Shown here piece after piece: positions 36,312 to 44,807 of a stretch of DNA of 56,483 bases (within the stretch, counting starts at the first letter, position 1; each line of letters starts with the position of its first letter). The DNA lies in NCBI RefSeq assembly GCF_900103865.1, contig NZ_FNII01000020.1:1-56483 (forward strand), given 5' to 3'. Both the position numbers and the translations under genes were made by a program. The notes beneath the pieces were generated by a model, which did not search any database, had not been told where the DNA came from, and saw only the letters and a list, made by a program, of their open reading frames with translations. Source of the DNA: Vreelandella arcis (GTDB lineage: Bacteria; Pseudomonadota; Gammaproteobacteria; Pseudomonadales; Halomonadaceae).

Positions 36312-36995
36312 ATGCCCGGCTCAAAACGCTCCAACGCCCAGCGGCTCAAAGACTCACTGGAAGACGACATCATTAACGGACGCCGCGCGCCCGGCGAGCG
36401 GCTTGACCCTGAAACACTGGGACAGCAGTTCAATGTGTCGCGCACGCCGGTTCGCGAGGCGATTCAGCAACTGGTGGCCAGCGGCCTGGTCACGGTGTCG
36501 CCCAAACGGGGCACCTTCGTTGCCAAGGTGGGCATCGATCAACTGATCGAAATGTTTGAAGTGATGGCCGAGCTGGAGGGGATGTGCGGTCGGCTGGCGG
36601 CCCGACGTATTAGCGAACAGGAGCTGGGAGCGCTACGCGATGCGCATCAACGCTGCGAAGCGGCGGCCCTGGTGGGGGACACCGACGAATATTATTACGA
36701 GAATGAAGGCTTTCACGACTGCATTTACACGGCGAGCCACAACACTTTTTTGGCTAGCGAGGCGCGCCAGCTCAAGCAGCGCTTGAAGCCCTATCGGCGA
36801 CTGCAACTGCAGGTTCGCCAGCGTATGCACAACTCGTTGAGCGAGCACCAGGCGATTTTTGACGCCATTGAATGCGGCGATGCGCCTCGCGCCCAGCAGG
36901 CGCTTAGCGACCACGTTCTGATTCAGGGCGAGCGTTTCAGCGACTTTGTCTCCAGCGTGCGTCGCATGCAGACACCTATCTCCCAAACCGGTTAA
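36312..36995 (+). CDS. GntR family regulator with FCD domain
   Basis: A 227-residue regulator with an N-terminal winged helix (about 8-75; FNVSRTPVREAIQQL recognition region, then VSPKRGTFVAKV) and an all-helical FCD ligand domain with the metal-ligand histidines in NEGFHDCIYTASHN. An ideal ribosome site AAAGGAGGTGA precedes the ATG. It diverges from the malonate TRAP operon, as in other malonate loci, and is likely a repressor relieved by malonate or malonyl-CoA. The effector is inferred from context. Confidence 0.92.
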   Translation: MPGSKRSNAQRLKDSLEDDIINGRRAPGERLDPETLGQQFNVSRTPVREAIQQLVASGLVTVSPKRGTFVAKVGIDQLIEMFEVMAELEGMCGRLAARRISEQELGALRDAHQRCEAAALVGDTDEYYYENEGFHDCIYTASHNTFLASEARQLKQRLKPYRRLQLQVRQRMHNSLSEHQAIFDAIECGDAPRAQQALSDHVLIQGERFSDFVSSVRRMQTPISQTG

Positions 36996-37116
36996 ACGGT
37001 TTCAGGCGTGCGTCCTGCTACAAACGTGAGGATGTCTATATCGGTGGGGTAACCGTCCTTGCCGACATCGCGCCTAACAGGGACACTCTCTTCTATCCAA
37101 TGATGGGAGAAAAAAC

Positions 37117-38127
37117 GTGTCTCGCCATATTGCGCTAATCGCCTATCCTGACTGCCAACTGCTTGATGTGAGCGGCCCCTGGCAGGTGTTTGCCAGTGCC
37201 AATGCGCTAAGCCCTCAACCGCTCTACCAGTTGACCCTGATTGCCGATGCCATCGGCCCAGTGGCCACTAACGGCGGCTTAGCCGTTCACGCCACGCATA
37301 CTTACCACCAGCTAAATACATTACTGCCCCTGGATACGCTCTTGGTGGCGGGCGGTAGTGGCGTGATGCGGCAGCTTGAAAAAGCCGCCGTTAAACAGGC
37401 GCTTTGTGAGGCTGCCCCAGGGGTTCGGCGGCTTGGGTCGATCTGTTCCGGGGCGTTTTTGTTAGCCGCTGCGGGGTTGCTGGATGGCTGTCACGCGACG
37501 ACTCATTGGCGGCATGTGGCTCAATTGGCCGATGAGTACCCCGCGCTAAGCGTCGAGCCCGATGCGTTGTATATCGAGAGCAACGGTCGCTATACCAGCG
37601 CCGGGGTGACCGCAGGGATTGATCTTGCGTTGTCGCTGGTAGAGGCGGATCACGGTGCTGGATTAGCCGGGCGAGTGGCTCGCGAGTTAGTGGTGTTTTT
37701 GCAACGCCCAGGCGGGCAGTCGCAGTTCAGCGAGATATTGCGACACCAACAAGAGGTGGGGCCGCTGCGCCGCTTGCTGGATCAACTCCACGCCGACCCC
37801 AGCGTGAACCATGGGCTTGAGAGCATGGCTGACTTGATGGCGGTCTCCCCGCGCCATTTAACCCGGCTGTTTAGGCGTTACTTAAATACGACCCCCGGCG
37901 CCTACTTAACCCAACTGCGCCTTGAACAAGCGCGCCTGACGCTGCTCAACGAGCGCGAAAATTTATCCCTTGAGCGCCTTGCACAACGCTGGCGGTTAGG
38001 TGGTGCGGAGCAGCTGCGTCGTCAGTTCCAGCGCTACTACGGCGTATCGCCCTCGGTTTATCGCCAACGTTTTGCCTCCACCTTTCAAACCCTGCCAGCG
38101 GAGACCGCCCCATGCCCATCACTGTGA
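37117..38127 (+). CDS. GlxA-type regulator (DJ-1/PfpI domain plus AraC helix-turn-helix)
   Basis: A 336-residue protein with an N-terminal amidotransferase-like domain (about 3-170; GSICSGAFLLAAAGLLDG holds the cysteine of the nucleophile elbow) and a C-terminal AraC domain (about 235-325; MAVSPRHLTRLFRRY and a second helix-turn-helix). The start is GTG at 37117 with GGGAGA upstream. It overlaps the MFS gene by 16 bases, so it probably controls that transporter. Members of this group regulate nitrogen compound catabolism in some species; the signal here is unknown. Confidence 0.9.
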   Translation: MSRHIALIAYPDCQLLDVSGPWQVFASANALSPQPLYQLTLIADAIGPVATNGGLAVHATHTYHQLNTLLPLDTLLVAGGSGVMRQLEKAAVKQALCEAAPGVRRLGSICSGAFLLAAAGLLDGCHATTHWRHVAQLADEYPALSVEPDALYIESNGRYTSAGVTAGIDLALSLVEADHGAGLAGRVARELVVFLQRPGGQSQFSEILRHQQEVGPLRRLLDQLHADPSVNHGLESMADLMAVSPRHLTRLFRRYLNTTPGAYLTQLRLEQARLTLLNERENLSLERLAQRWRLGGAEQLRRQFQRYYGVSPSVYRQRFASTFQTLPAETAPCPSL

Positions 38128-39281
38128 TGCTGTTATCGCTTTGCCAAGCGCTGTTGGTCAGCGGCAATATTTTATTGATTGCCGTGTCGCCGCTTATTGG
38201 TGCCTCCTTGGCGTCAAGCCCCTTTTGGGCCACCGCCCCCGTGGCGACCCAATGGCTGGGGCTGATGTGCGCAACGATTCCGGCCTCGCTGATCATGGGG
38301 CGCCTAGGACGAAAACGTGGCTTTTTACTGGGTAATACGATCGGCCTCGTGGGCACGGCGGTTGCAGCCCAGGCGCTGATGGCCGAGCACTTTGGGCTGT
38401 TTATGTTGGGAACCTGGCTAATTGGTATCGGCATTGGGTTTGGCCAACTGTATCGTTTTGCCGCCGTCGAAGCGGCACCGCTGGCCTTGCGTGATCGCGC
38501 GATTGGTCTGGTGATGGGCGGTGGTGTTCTTGCCGCGTTTTTCGGGCCCTGGCTGGCGCGCATCAGCCGCGAAATCGCTGAGGTAGCATTTTTGGGCAGC
38601 TTTATTGGCCTGGGCTGTTTGTATGCACTGGCGCTGCTAGTTTTGTGTGTCACCCGGTTACCCAGCGCAACGGTAACCCACGCAGACGGCGTATCGCGGC
38701 CCATGGGTGAAATCATGCGCCAGCCGAGTTTTGTGGTCGCCGTGTGTGCCGCCCTAGTGGGTTATGGGGTAATGAACCTGGCAATGACCGCAACGCCGTT
38801 GGCCATGGCTGGGGCGGGCCATTCCTTTGACCACGTTTCGATGACCATTCAATGGCATGTCGTGGCGATGTTTTTACCCTCGTTTGTGACCGGGCATTTA
38901 ACCGCCAAGTGGGGCCACCAGCGCATGATTATGGCAGGTTGTTTGCTATTGGTGGCGAGCCTGCTGGCTGCGCAGTGGCAGATGAGCGTGGCGGGCTTCA
39001 ATGTCGCGCTGATTTTGCTCGGGCTGGGCTGGAATTTTACTTTTCTGCCCGCCACAGGGCTATTAACCGAGAGCTACCGCCCGGTGGAAAAAGCCCGCAC
39101 CCAGGCGGCCAACGAGTGCCTGGTGTTTTCCACGGTGGCGATTACGGCGCTGCTCGCCGGCCCTATGGTCAGCAGCTTAGGCTGGACGTCGCTCAACCTG
39201 CTATTAATACCCTTCTCGCTGCTGCCGATCGTCGCCATGGGCTTGCAGCAGCGCCGGAAGCGACGTGATAGCCTAGCCTAA
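38112..39281 (+). CDS. MFS transporter
   Basis: An inner-membrane transporter of 389 residues with about twelve hydrophobic segments and the short basic loop MGRLGRKRGF between helices 2 and 3 that marks the major facilitator superfamily. Its start lies inside the end of the GlxA-type regulator gene, so it is translationally coupled to it. Overall character suggests a drug or metabolite exporter; the cargo is unknown. The stop codon lies within a 14-bp inverted repeat. Confidence 0.88.
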   Translation: MPITVMLLSLCQALLVSGNILLIAVSPLIGASLASSPFWATAPVATQWLGLMCATIPASLIMGRLGRKRGFLLGNTIGLVGTAVAAQALMAEHFGLFMLGTWLIGIGIGFGQLYRFAAVEAAPLALRDRAIGLVMGGGVLAAFFGPWLARISREIAEVAFLGSFIGLGCLYALALLVLCVTRLPSATVTHADGVSRPMGEIMRQPSFVVAVCAALVGYGVMNLAMTATPLAMAGAGHSFDHVSMTIQWHVVAMFLPSFVTGHLTAKWGHQRMIMAGCLLLVASLLAAQWQMSVAGFNVALILLGLGWNFTFLPATGLLTESYRPVEKARTQAANECLVFSTVAITALLAGPMVSSLGWTSLNLLLIPFSLLPIVAMGLQQRRKRRDSLA

Positions 39282-39310
39282 AGGCCCAAATCGCCCTTAG
39301 GCTAGGCTAT
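39268..39310. terminator. 14-bp inverted repeat at the end of the MFS gene
   Basis: ATAGCCTAGCCTAA (39268-39281) and its exact complement (39297-39310) flank a 15-base loop; the left arm includes the MFS stop codon. There is no T tract, so this may be a processing or partial termination signal before ygjV. Confidence 0.45.
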
Positions 39311-39336
39311 ATCTGAAAACCAGGAGCCATCCTTTA

Positions 39337-39897
39337 ATGCTTGAAACGTATAGCCACAGTGCTTTGGCCGGTCAATTTTTTGGCTTGGTGGCGCTGGTGA
39401 TTTGCCTGGTGGCTTTCGCGAGCAAGCACGATGATCGTCTGCTCGTGCTGCTGATTTCGGCCAATGTGGCCTTTGCGCTCCAGTTTGCCTTCTTCGAGAG
39501 CTGGACTGCCGCCGCGCTGACAGTGCTGGTCATTGTGCGCATCGTCCTGGCCCGCCGCTATTTGGGCAGCAAGCGAGTAATGGCGGGCGTGCTGGCGGTG
39601 AGTGGAGTCGCGGCGGCGCTCACCTGGCAGAGCTGGGTCGACGTTTTACCCTTAACCGCCATGGTGCTTGGCACCCTGGGCATGTTCCTGCTGCGCGGTA
39701 TTGCCATGCGGGTATTCTTGGGGCTGGCTGCCCTGGCGTGGATGCTGAACAACCTGCTGATTGGCACGATCGGCGGTACGCTCGCTGAAGCGCTGATTGT
39801 CGTCACCAATACGGTGACCATTTTTCGCCTATGGCGGGCCAAGCGTAAATACCCCGAGGTGTTTGAGGACATCACCAAGAACGATCCATCAGCCTAG
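39337..39897 (+). CDS. YgjV family inner-membrane protein
   Basis: A 186-residue protein with five or six hydrophobic segments, matching the YgjV family of uncharacterised inner-membrane proteins. The conserved features are the GLVALVICLVAFASKHDDRLL start and the C-terminal VVTNTVTIFRLWRAKRKYPE. No enzymatic motif is visible and the function is unknown. It is 55 bases after the MFS gene. Confidence 0.8.
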   Translation: MLETYSHSALAGQFFGLVALVICLVAFASKHDDRLLVLLISANVAFALQFAFFESWTAAALTVLVIVRIVLARRYLGSKRVMAGVLAVSGVAAALTWQSWVDVLPLTAMVLGTLGMFLLRGIAMRVFLGLAALAWMLNNLLIGTIGGTLAEALIVVTNTVTIFRLWRAKRKYPEVFEDITKNDPSA

Positions 39898-39942
39898 CTG
39901 CTATGCTAAGAGATCGTGATTAGCTGAGCGAGGAACGCGACC

Positions 39943-40209
39943 ATGGCAGGCGGATGGGCAAAAGACGGCGCTGAACAAGAGCAGATTGAAAGCACGCTGG
40001 ACGATGCAGTTCAGCGTGCCCGCCGTCAACTGCCCCGTGGCGAAAGCCTAGCTGAGTGTGAGGAGTGCGGCGAGCCGATTCCCGAAGCGCGCCGTAAGGC
40101 GATGCCAGGGGTTCGGCTTTGCGTCGCTTGTCAGAGTGAGTTAGACAAAAAGCAGTCGGCCTTCAGCGGTTATAACCGACGCGGCAGTAAAGATAGCCAA
40201 CTGCGTTGA
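39943..40209 (+). CDS. DksA/TraR family zinc-finger protein, YbiI-like
   Basis: An 88-residue protein with a C4 zinc finger: CEECGEPIP (near 39) and CVACQSELD (near 60) as in DksA, TraR and YbiI. It lacks the long coiled coil of full DksA, so it is of the short type that might bind RNA polymerase or has a different role. The N-terminal helix is acidic. The ATG at 39943 follows a GAGG-type site. Confidence 0.9.
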   Translation: MAGGWAKDGAEQEQIESTLDDAVQRARRQLPRGESLAECEECGEPIPEARRKAMPGVRLCVACQSELDKKQSAFSGYNRRGSKDSQLR

Positions 40210-40259
40210 GCTTACGCGAATGAATCCGCATTTCAGTCGCAAAGGTTAACGCCTTTCCA

Positions 40260-40544
40260 CTAGGCGTCATGATTGGTATCCGGAAGCCGCTGGAAATAGA
40301 TATAGCGATGCAGACGAATAGCGGGACGAATCAGCAGCTGTATGCTGCCAATGACGAATAACCACACGCCAGCAGTTTGTATCTCACCTTCGTAAAAGAA
40401 ACAGACACTGCCGATGGTAAACCAAACCCCCAGTAGAAAATCGTTGAGCATGCTCAACACTTCATAGCGTTGATGCACGACTAGTTCACGGCGTCCCAGC
40501 GTGAAGATCCAATCGTGTGTTTGTGGGTTCTGTTCGCGCTGCAT
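40260..40544 (-). CDS. YrhK domain protein
   Basis: A 94-residue membrane protein with two hydrophobic segments (about 32-48 and 55-73) and the conserved GRRELVVHQRYEVLS start and SIQLLIRPAIRLHR end of the YrhK domain. The function is unknown. It has a strong AAAGGAG ribosome site that lies inside the relic of a GGDEF gene, so its upstream signals have been renewed by rearrangement. Confidence 0.85.
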   Translation of the reverse strand: MQREQNPQTHDWIFTLGRRELVVHQRYEVLSMLNDFLLGVWFTIGSVCFFYEGEIQTAGVWLFVIGSIQLLIRPAIRLHRYIYFQRLPDTNHDA

Positions 40545-40548
40545 GCCT

Positions 40549-40710
40549 GTTCTCCTTTCAATAGCGGATACTGACTTGACCAGTGAGGTAAGGATGTTTG
40601 CCTTCGCCGAAACGGAAATGACCGCTGATGATATACTTTTCCACGCCGACCAGGCGCTTTACCAAGCCAAACGCTGGGGTCGCAACCGTATCTGGATAGC
40701 TAGCCAGGCT
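40549..40710 (+). pseudogene. Relic of the C-terminal end of a GGDEF (diguanylate cyclase) gene
   Basis: One frame reads SIADTDLTSEV, then TADDILFHADQALYQAKRWG and RNRIWIAS. This matches the end of a GGDEF domain, where LLxxADxALYxAKxxGRNR is conserved. No catalytic motif, start or upstream domain remains. The fragment is about 54 residues and is squeezed between the start of the YrhK gene and the end of a DUF606 gene. Confidence 0.75.
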
Positions 40711-41176
40711 GGTTTACCATCCGACGATGGCGCTGTTGGTGGCTTAAGTAGATCAGCCCAATAGCGCCTATTAGCAGAGCCATGGCGAGATAGCGTGAGC
40801 CATCTAGTGGACGTACAGCGTTGTCTAGCCAACCGAAGTGATCAATCAATAGACTCATCAACAGCTGGCCCGAAATCACTGCCACCGTTGCTGCTGCGGT
40901 ACCTACCCGCGGGACGGCAAACACAATCGCCAGCATATACACCACACCGAATAACGCACCTGTGAGCTGCCACTTGGGTACGCTGAAGAGGGTCGCATCA
41001 TGCGCTGGCTCAAAAAAGAACATCAGCAAAAAGGTCAGCACGGCCCCCATAATAAACGTCAGCCAGGCGCTTTCGATAACGCCCGTTTTGGCGCCCAAGC
41101 GGCCATTGATGGAGGATTGGGCCGCCAGAACCGCGCCGCCCGCTAGCAAAATCAAAAAGATAAAAGGAAGTAGCAT
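40700..41176 (-). CDS. DMT family transporter of the DUF606 (YdcZ) type, subunit 1
   Basis: A 158-residue membrane protein with five hydrophobic segments; the DUF606 family covers half of a normal drug/metabolite transporter. QSSINGRLG near 20 and VISGQLLMSLLIDHFGW near 100 are the family blocks. It starts 28 bases after the second DUF606 gene and shares the GQ-x5-IDHFGWL segment with it, so the two probably pair to form one transporter of ten helices. The cargo is unknown. Confidence 0.85.
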   Translation of the reverse strand: MLLPFIFLILLAGGAVLAAQSSINGRLGAKTGVIESAWLTFIMGAVLTFLLMFFFEPAHDATLFSVPKWQLTGALFGVVYMLAIVFAVPRVGTAAATVAVISGQLLMSLLIDHFGWLDNAVRPLDGSRYLAMALLIGAIGLIYLSHQQRHRRMVNQPG

Positions 41177-41204
41177 GGTTGAGCTCCTTAAATAGCCTTT
41201 TCCG

Positions 41205-41633
41205 TTACATTAGCCACAGGGCGGCAAGTATCATCGCCAAGGCGCCGACGCGATAACCGTCGACCCTACGTTGCTCGCTCCCCAGCCAGCCGAAGTGGTC
41301 GATAGCGACGCTGGCCGCTACCTGGCCGCATAAAATGCCCACCATGGTCATGCCCACGCCCACTAGCGGTGTGGCAAGGGTCAAGACAATGACGTAGACC
41401 GGGCCCAGAATGCCGCCCGTTAGTAACCAGCGCGGCTGCTTGAATAACGTTCCTAGCTGGCGGTTAGGGGTAAACACCAGTGCTAGCGAGAGCAGCAGCG
41501 CCCCCACCATAAAAATCGACAGAGTGGCCGATAAATGGCCGACCTGCTCGCCGAGTGGCCCCAGCAAGCCGGCTTCGACTGATAACCCCATACCGGCGAT
41601 AAGCACACCGATCAGGATAAGTGCGTGTTGCAT
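41205..41633 (-). CDS. DMT family transporter of the DUF606 (YdcZ) type, subunit 2
   Basis: A 142-residue membrane protein with five hydrophobic segments, a paralogue of the next gene. GILCGQVAASVAIDHFGWL (near 103) matches the partner's block. It is the first gene of the pair, divergent from a LysR gene 89 bases away, which is the likely regulator. Such tandem half-size genes occur in several bacteria and usually make a heterodimer. Confidence 0.85.
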   Translation of the reverse strand: MQHALILIGVLIAGMGLSVEAGLLGPLGEQVGHLSATLSIFMVGALLLSLALVFTPNRQLGTLFKQPRWLLTGGILGPVYVIVLTLATPLVGVGMTMVGILCGQVAASVAIDHFGWLGSEQRRVDGYRVGALAMILAALWLM

Positions 41634-41722
41634 AGGTAACTCCGCTGAGAAAGAGGAGCCAGCACTGTAGTGAGTTCGTGTTGTTGCTACAATGCGTTAA
41701 AAGAGCAAAGGACTATTGCATT

Positions 41723-42652
41723 TTGGACAACTCGATTCGTTTGTTGGCGCTGCGTCTGTTTGCTCGTGTCGCCTCAACCGGCAGCTTCGCCGAAGCAGCG
41801 CGCTACTTTGACCTACCGGCATCCTCGGTTTCGCGACATATCGCGGGGCTTGAGCGCACACTTGGTCAGCGGTTGCTCTACCGCCATACACGGGCGGTAC
41901 GGCTAACCGATGCCGGTGAGCGGTATTATCAGGATATTCGTCGCGTGTTGGATAGCCTGGATCTGGCCACCGAGCAGGTGACCGGCGGGGCCAAGCAACC
42001 CCAGGGACTGCTGCGGATCAATGCGCCGGTGGCATTCGGGCGTCGGCACATCGCGCCTTTATTAGCTCGCTTCCAGGACGCAAACCCCGCCGTTGAGGTA
42101 GAACTGGCGCTGAGCGATGCGTTTATCGACCCGGTACATGAGGGCGCAGATGTGGTGATTCGGGTTGGGGCGCTTGACGATTCCAGCCTGGTGGCTCGCC
42201 AATTGGCAACCCAGCGCTTTGTGGCCTGCGCTGCGCCCGAATATCTCTCGCGACACGGCGAGCCCCGTCATCCGGAGGAATTAAAGACGCATAACTGCTT
42301 GGTCTATAAAGGAACACGGGGCGTGCAGCCGTGGTATTTCCGTAATTATGACGATGCCCCAGCAAAGCGTTACCCGGTAAAAGGAAATCTCCACAGCAAC
42401 AACGCAGAAAGCCTGGTTGAAGCGGCGTTGCAGGGCCAAGGCATTGTGCTATTTCCTACCTGGCTGCTGTTTGATGCCCTGCGCGAGGAGGCGCTGGTTC
42501 CTATATTGAAAAATCATGAAGCGTTGGGTGAAGCGACCCGAGAGGGAATCCATGTGATTTATCCGGAAAATCGGTTGCGCTCATCCAAAGTGGCCACCTT
42601 TCTGGAGCATTTGTTCGCGCGAATTGGTGACCCGCCTTACTGGGATGGTTAG
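41723..42652 (+). CDS. LysR family transcriptional regulator
   Basis: A regulator of about 309 residues with an N-terminal winged helix (FARVASTGSFAEAARYFDLPASSVSRHI, cited by position 10-37) and a LysR substrate domain of the DNA-binding and CrgA-like subgroup. The start is uncertain: TTG at 41723 has AAAGGA ten bases upstream and gives a usual length; a GTG at 41678 would add 15 residues. It diverges from the DUF606 pair and probably controls it. The end overlaps the convergent RES gene by four bases. Confidence 0.88.
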   Translation: MDNSIRLLALRLFARVASTGSFAEAARYFDLPASSVSRHIAGLERTLGQRLLYRHTRAVRLTDAGERYYQDIRRVLDSLDLATEQVTGGAKQPQGLLRINAPVAFGRRHIAPLLARFQDANPAVEVELALSDAFIDPVHEGADVVIRVGALDDSSLVARQLATQRFVACAAPEYLSRHGEPRHPEELKTHNCLVYKGTRGVQPWYFRNYDDAPAKRYPVKGNLHSNNAESLVEAALQGQGIVLFPTWLLFDALREEALVPILKNHEALGEATREGIHVIYPENRLRSSKVATFLEHLFARIGDPPYWDG

Positions 42653-43329
42653 CGCAATACCGTCAGCTGATAAACATGGCGGATTCGCTGTCCATCCCAG
42701 TCATACCCGAGATGGCGTCCTTGCCTTGTGGCGGAGAGCACGGGAGGGCGGAGCACCGCGGCACACTCGCCTTCCGGATCCCGAACACTGGGGTATACGA
42801 TGCCGTCGGTTTGTTCCTCCCAGGCTGTTCTACCCAAGGTTTGCCCGGCTGCCCAGCTATCCGGTCTGAGAAGCGTTTGGGCCACATCCTGTCGGCGTAA
42901 ATCAATCAGTTGGCCCGTTAAATCCGATAGATAAACACGCTGCTGAAGCATCATGGGCGGTTCGTTTGACGCCTCCATAAAGCGCTCTGCGTGGTAAACG
43001 GTTTCGGAAATGGCGGTGGCTTCGGTGAGTGCGCAGTAGTAAGCGCCAAAGGTGCCATCGCTAAAACGCGAACCGGTCGCTGGGAAGTGGCAGAAGGCCG
43101 CCATGACGGGCGTCCAGCCGGGGCCGTAGCGACGGTCGTCATCACGAACCAAGTGAATAGCGCCCGCTTCCTCACGTAGCCTTGCGGAGGTTTCACCCTC
43201 CAGCTCATTGAGTAAGTCCCTGTCATCAGCGTTGCTGTTGACGCCTTCGAATAAATCAATGGGAGGGAAACGCGAGGGAATAACCCGGTAGCTAGGTTGC
43301 CACGTAACGTTGCTCAGAGGGAACGTCAT
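42649..43329 (-). CDS. RES domain toxin of a type II toxin-antitoxin pair
   Basis: A 226-residue protein with the RES fold. The name-giving residues appear as Arg15 (YRVIPSRF), Glu109 (AISETVYH) and Ser181 (GIVYPSVRDP), so the active site looks complete. RES toxins attack NAD or ADP-ribosylate a host enzyme and stop growth. It overlaps the antitoxin gene by ATGA, antitoxin first, the normal arrangement. The length is near the family average. Whether it degrades NAD or modifies a protein cannot be read. Confidence 0.92.
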   Translation of the reverse strand: MTFPLSNVTWQPSYRVIPSRFPPIDLFEGVNSNADDRDLLNELEGETSARLREEAGAIHLVRDDDRRYGPGWTPVMAAFCHFPATGSRFSDGTFGAYYCALTEATAISETVYHAERFMEASNEPPMMLQQRVYLSDLTGQLIDLRRQDVAQTLLRPDSWAAGQTLGRTAWEEQTDGIVYPSVRDPEGECAAVLRPPVLSATRQGRHLGYDWDGQRIRHVYQLTVLR

Positions 43330-43727
43330 GCATGGCCTCCACCACGCGCGGCATCTAAATGCTGGCGAACAACGTAGAGGTCGGAGACTTGTCCATTTAA
43401 CAGACGCTCCATTGGTGTGTGGCCAGCAAAAAGAGGGTTACGGTTGGCTCGCTGCAACCAACTGTTAGCCGCTTCTTTATTGGGCAACAGTATATGCAGT
43501 GCTTTGTAGATGCCAAGAATCAATGACATCCGCTCCAGATGATTAGCATCCAGGCGGGCATTCTCTGGTGACTGCTTCCAACGCCGATAGGTGGAATCAG
43601 GCACCCCGAGCAGAAGAGCAGCTTCGCTCTCTTTCAAACCCCATGCGTGTGAAATATTGGGGTAGGTGCGCATCGCAGCGGCCCCCATTTCGCGGCGCTT
43701 GTCGGCTGTTTTGTGCTGAATAGCCAT
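43326..43727 (-). CDS. Xre/MbcA/ParS-type antitoxin
   Basis: A 133-residue protein with an N-terminal helix-turn-helix (WGLKESEAALLLGVPDSTYR, near 29-48) and the C-terminal toxin-binding domain of Xre/MbcA/ParS antitoxins, in which NPLFAGHTPMERLLNG is conserved. It should bind the RES toxin and repress its own operon. The ribosome site GGAGG is strong, as expected when antitoxin must be in excess. A 41-bp repeat lies about 30 bases upstream of its start, within the promoter region. Confidence 0.92.
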   Translation of the reverse strand: MAIQHKTADKRREMGAAAMRTYPNISHAWGLKESEAALLLGVPDSTYRRWKQSPENARLDANHLERMSLILGIYKALHILLPNKEAANSWLQRANRNPLFAGHTPMERLLNGQVSDLYVVRQHLDAARGGGHA

Positions 43728-43758
43728 CTATTTTTCCTCCTCACTTATCTATACATTA

Positions 43759-43799
43759 CGCCAAGTGAGCGAATTTTGAAAATATCGACCATTTGAGCT
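43759..43799 (+). repeat. 41-bp direct repeat, left copy
   Basis: The block that starts CGCCAAGTGAGCGAATTTT and ends CGACCATTTGAGCT recurs at 46999-47039 with two mismatches in 41 bases and the same orientation. The two copies bracket the low-GC TetR-MFS-EamA block. It may be the end of a mobile element or the target of a recombination event; I do not recognise a family. Confidence 0.85.
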
Positions 43800-43900
43800 A
43801 TTTGCTGTGCTGTCGTCTGGAGAATCTGGTTTATCGACTTATCGCCATGTGTTCGATTGTTTATTACAGCTTTAACGAGCGTGCTTCCACCCTGGTGTTG

Positions 43901-44782
43901 TTATGAAACGCTTATTTTTCGACAAACGGCTACACCTGTTAAGGACAATGCAAAGCCAGTTATCTGAAACAAAGACAATTGTTCACCAAAGAGGAGCCAT
44001 GCTTCGATAGCTGCTAAAGGCGGGGAAAGCAATAAAAGCGACGTTGTTTGTGTTGTGTTGCCATGTCGAATCAGCCATATTAAAAGAAAAGTTCCAAGCC
44101 CTGATAAGACGATAACAGCCCAAGCAAGCGCGAGTATAAAATTTAAGTTTAATGAAATCGTCGATTCATTTAATAAAATAATCAATGCAGCCGATGTGAC
44201 AGCAGCGAATGCGTTTTGAATAGCCATAGATGGCAATAATTCGGAACTGGCTATCGACGATTTCTGAAGAATAGTACCCCATGTAATAGATAGAATTGAT
44301 GCAGCCGCTATGAGAAGCACAACCGGCGAATAGTTTTGACCCCCAGATGTCTCTATAGATGGCAGTAGCACCATAATCACGCCAGAGAGGCCGATAAGTA
44401 TGCCAATTCCTTGGAGTCTGGATAGTTTTTCACCAATTAGGAAAAATAAAATTATCATTGTCACGACAGGTTGTAATGCTCCAAACAGTGCCATGAGCGC
44501 AGCTGGGAAGCCTTGAGCAATAGCCCAATAACTACCGCCAAGATAAATTCCGTTAATAAAAAAACCTGCGATTGCATGCTTGTACCACTCTGAAAGCGGG
44601 GGCCACTTCTTGTTTAAACCTAGTGCAAGGGTTGTGAAAAGTAGGCAGGAAAGAAAGAATCTAAGCGCCAAAAATATATTGGGTGAAGCAGATCCAACAA
44701 TCATCCTACCTACAATGAAGCCTGTCGACCATAGTAAAACAAATACACAAGAAGCCGCGAAGCTAGTTTTAATAGACACCAT
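43901..44782 (-). CDS. EamA (DMT superfamily) transporter
   Basis: An inner-membrane protein of 293 residues with ten hydrophobic segments and two EamA repeats, typical of exporters of amino acids or metabolites. Its codon use is clearly richer in A and T than nearby genes, which points to acquisition from elsewhere. It starts 25 bases after the MFS gene on the same strand and is last in the TetR-MFS-EamA run. The cargo is unknown. Confidence 0.88.
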   Translation of the reverse strand: MVSIKTSFAASCVFVLLWSTGFIVGRMIVGSASPNIFLALRFFLSCLLFTTLALGLNKKWPPLSEWYKHAIAGFFINGIYLGGSYWAIAQGFPAALMALFGALQPVVTMIILFFLIGEKLSRLQGIGILIGLSGVIMVLLPSIETSGGQNYSPVVLLIAAASILSITWGTILQKSSIASSELLPSMAIQNAFAAVTSAALIILLNESTISLNLNFILALAWAVIVLSGLGTFLLIWLIRHGNTTQTTSLLLLSPPLAAIEAWLLFGEQLSLFQITGFALSLTGVAVCRKISVS

Positions 44783-44807
44783 GTTTCTATACTTCTTAAT
44801 CGATTTG

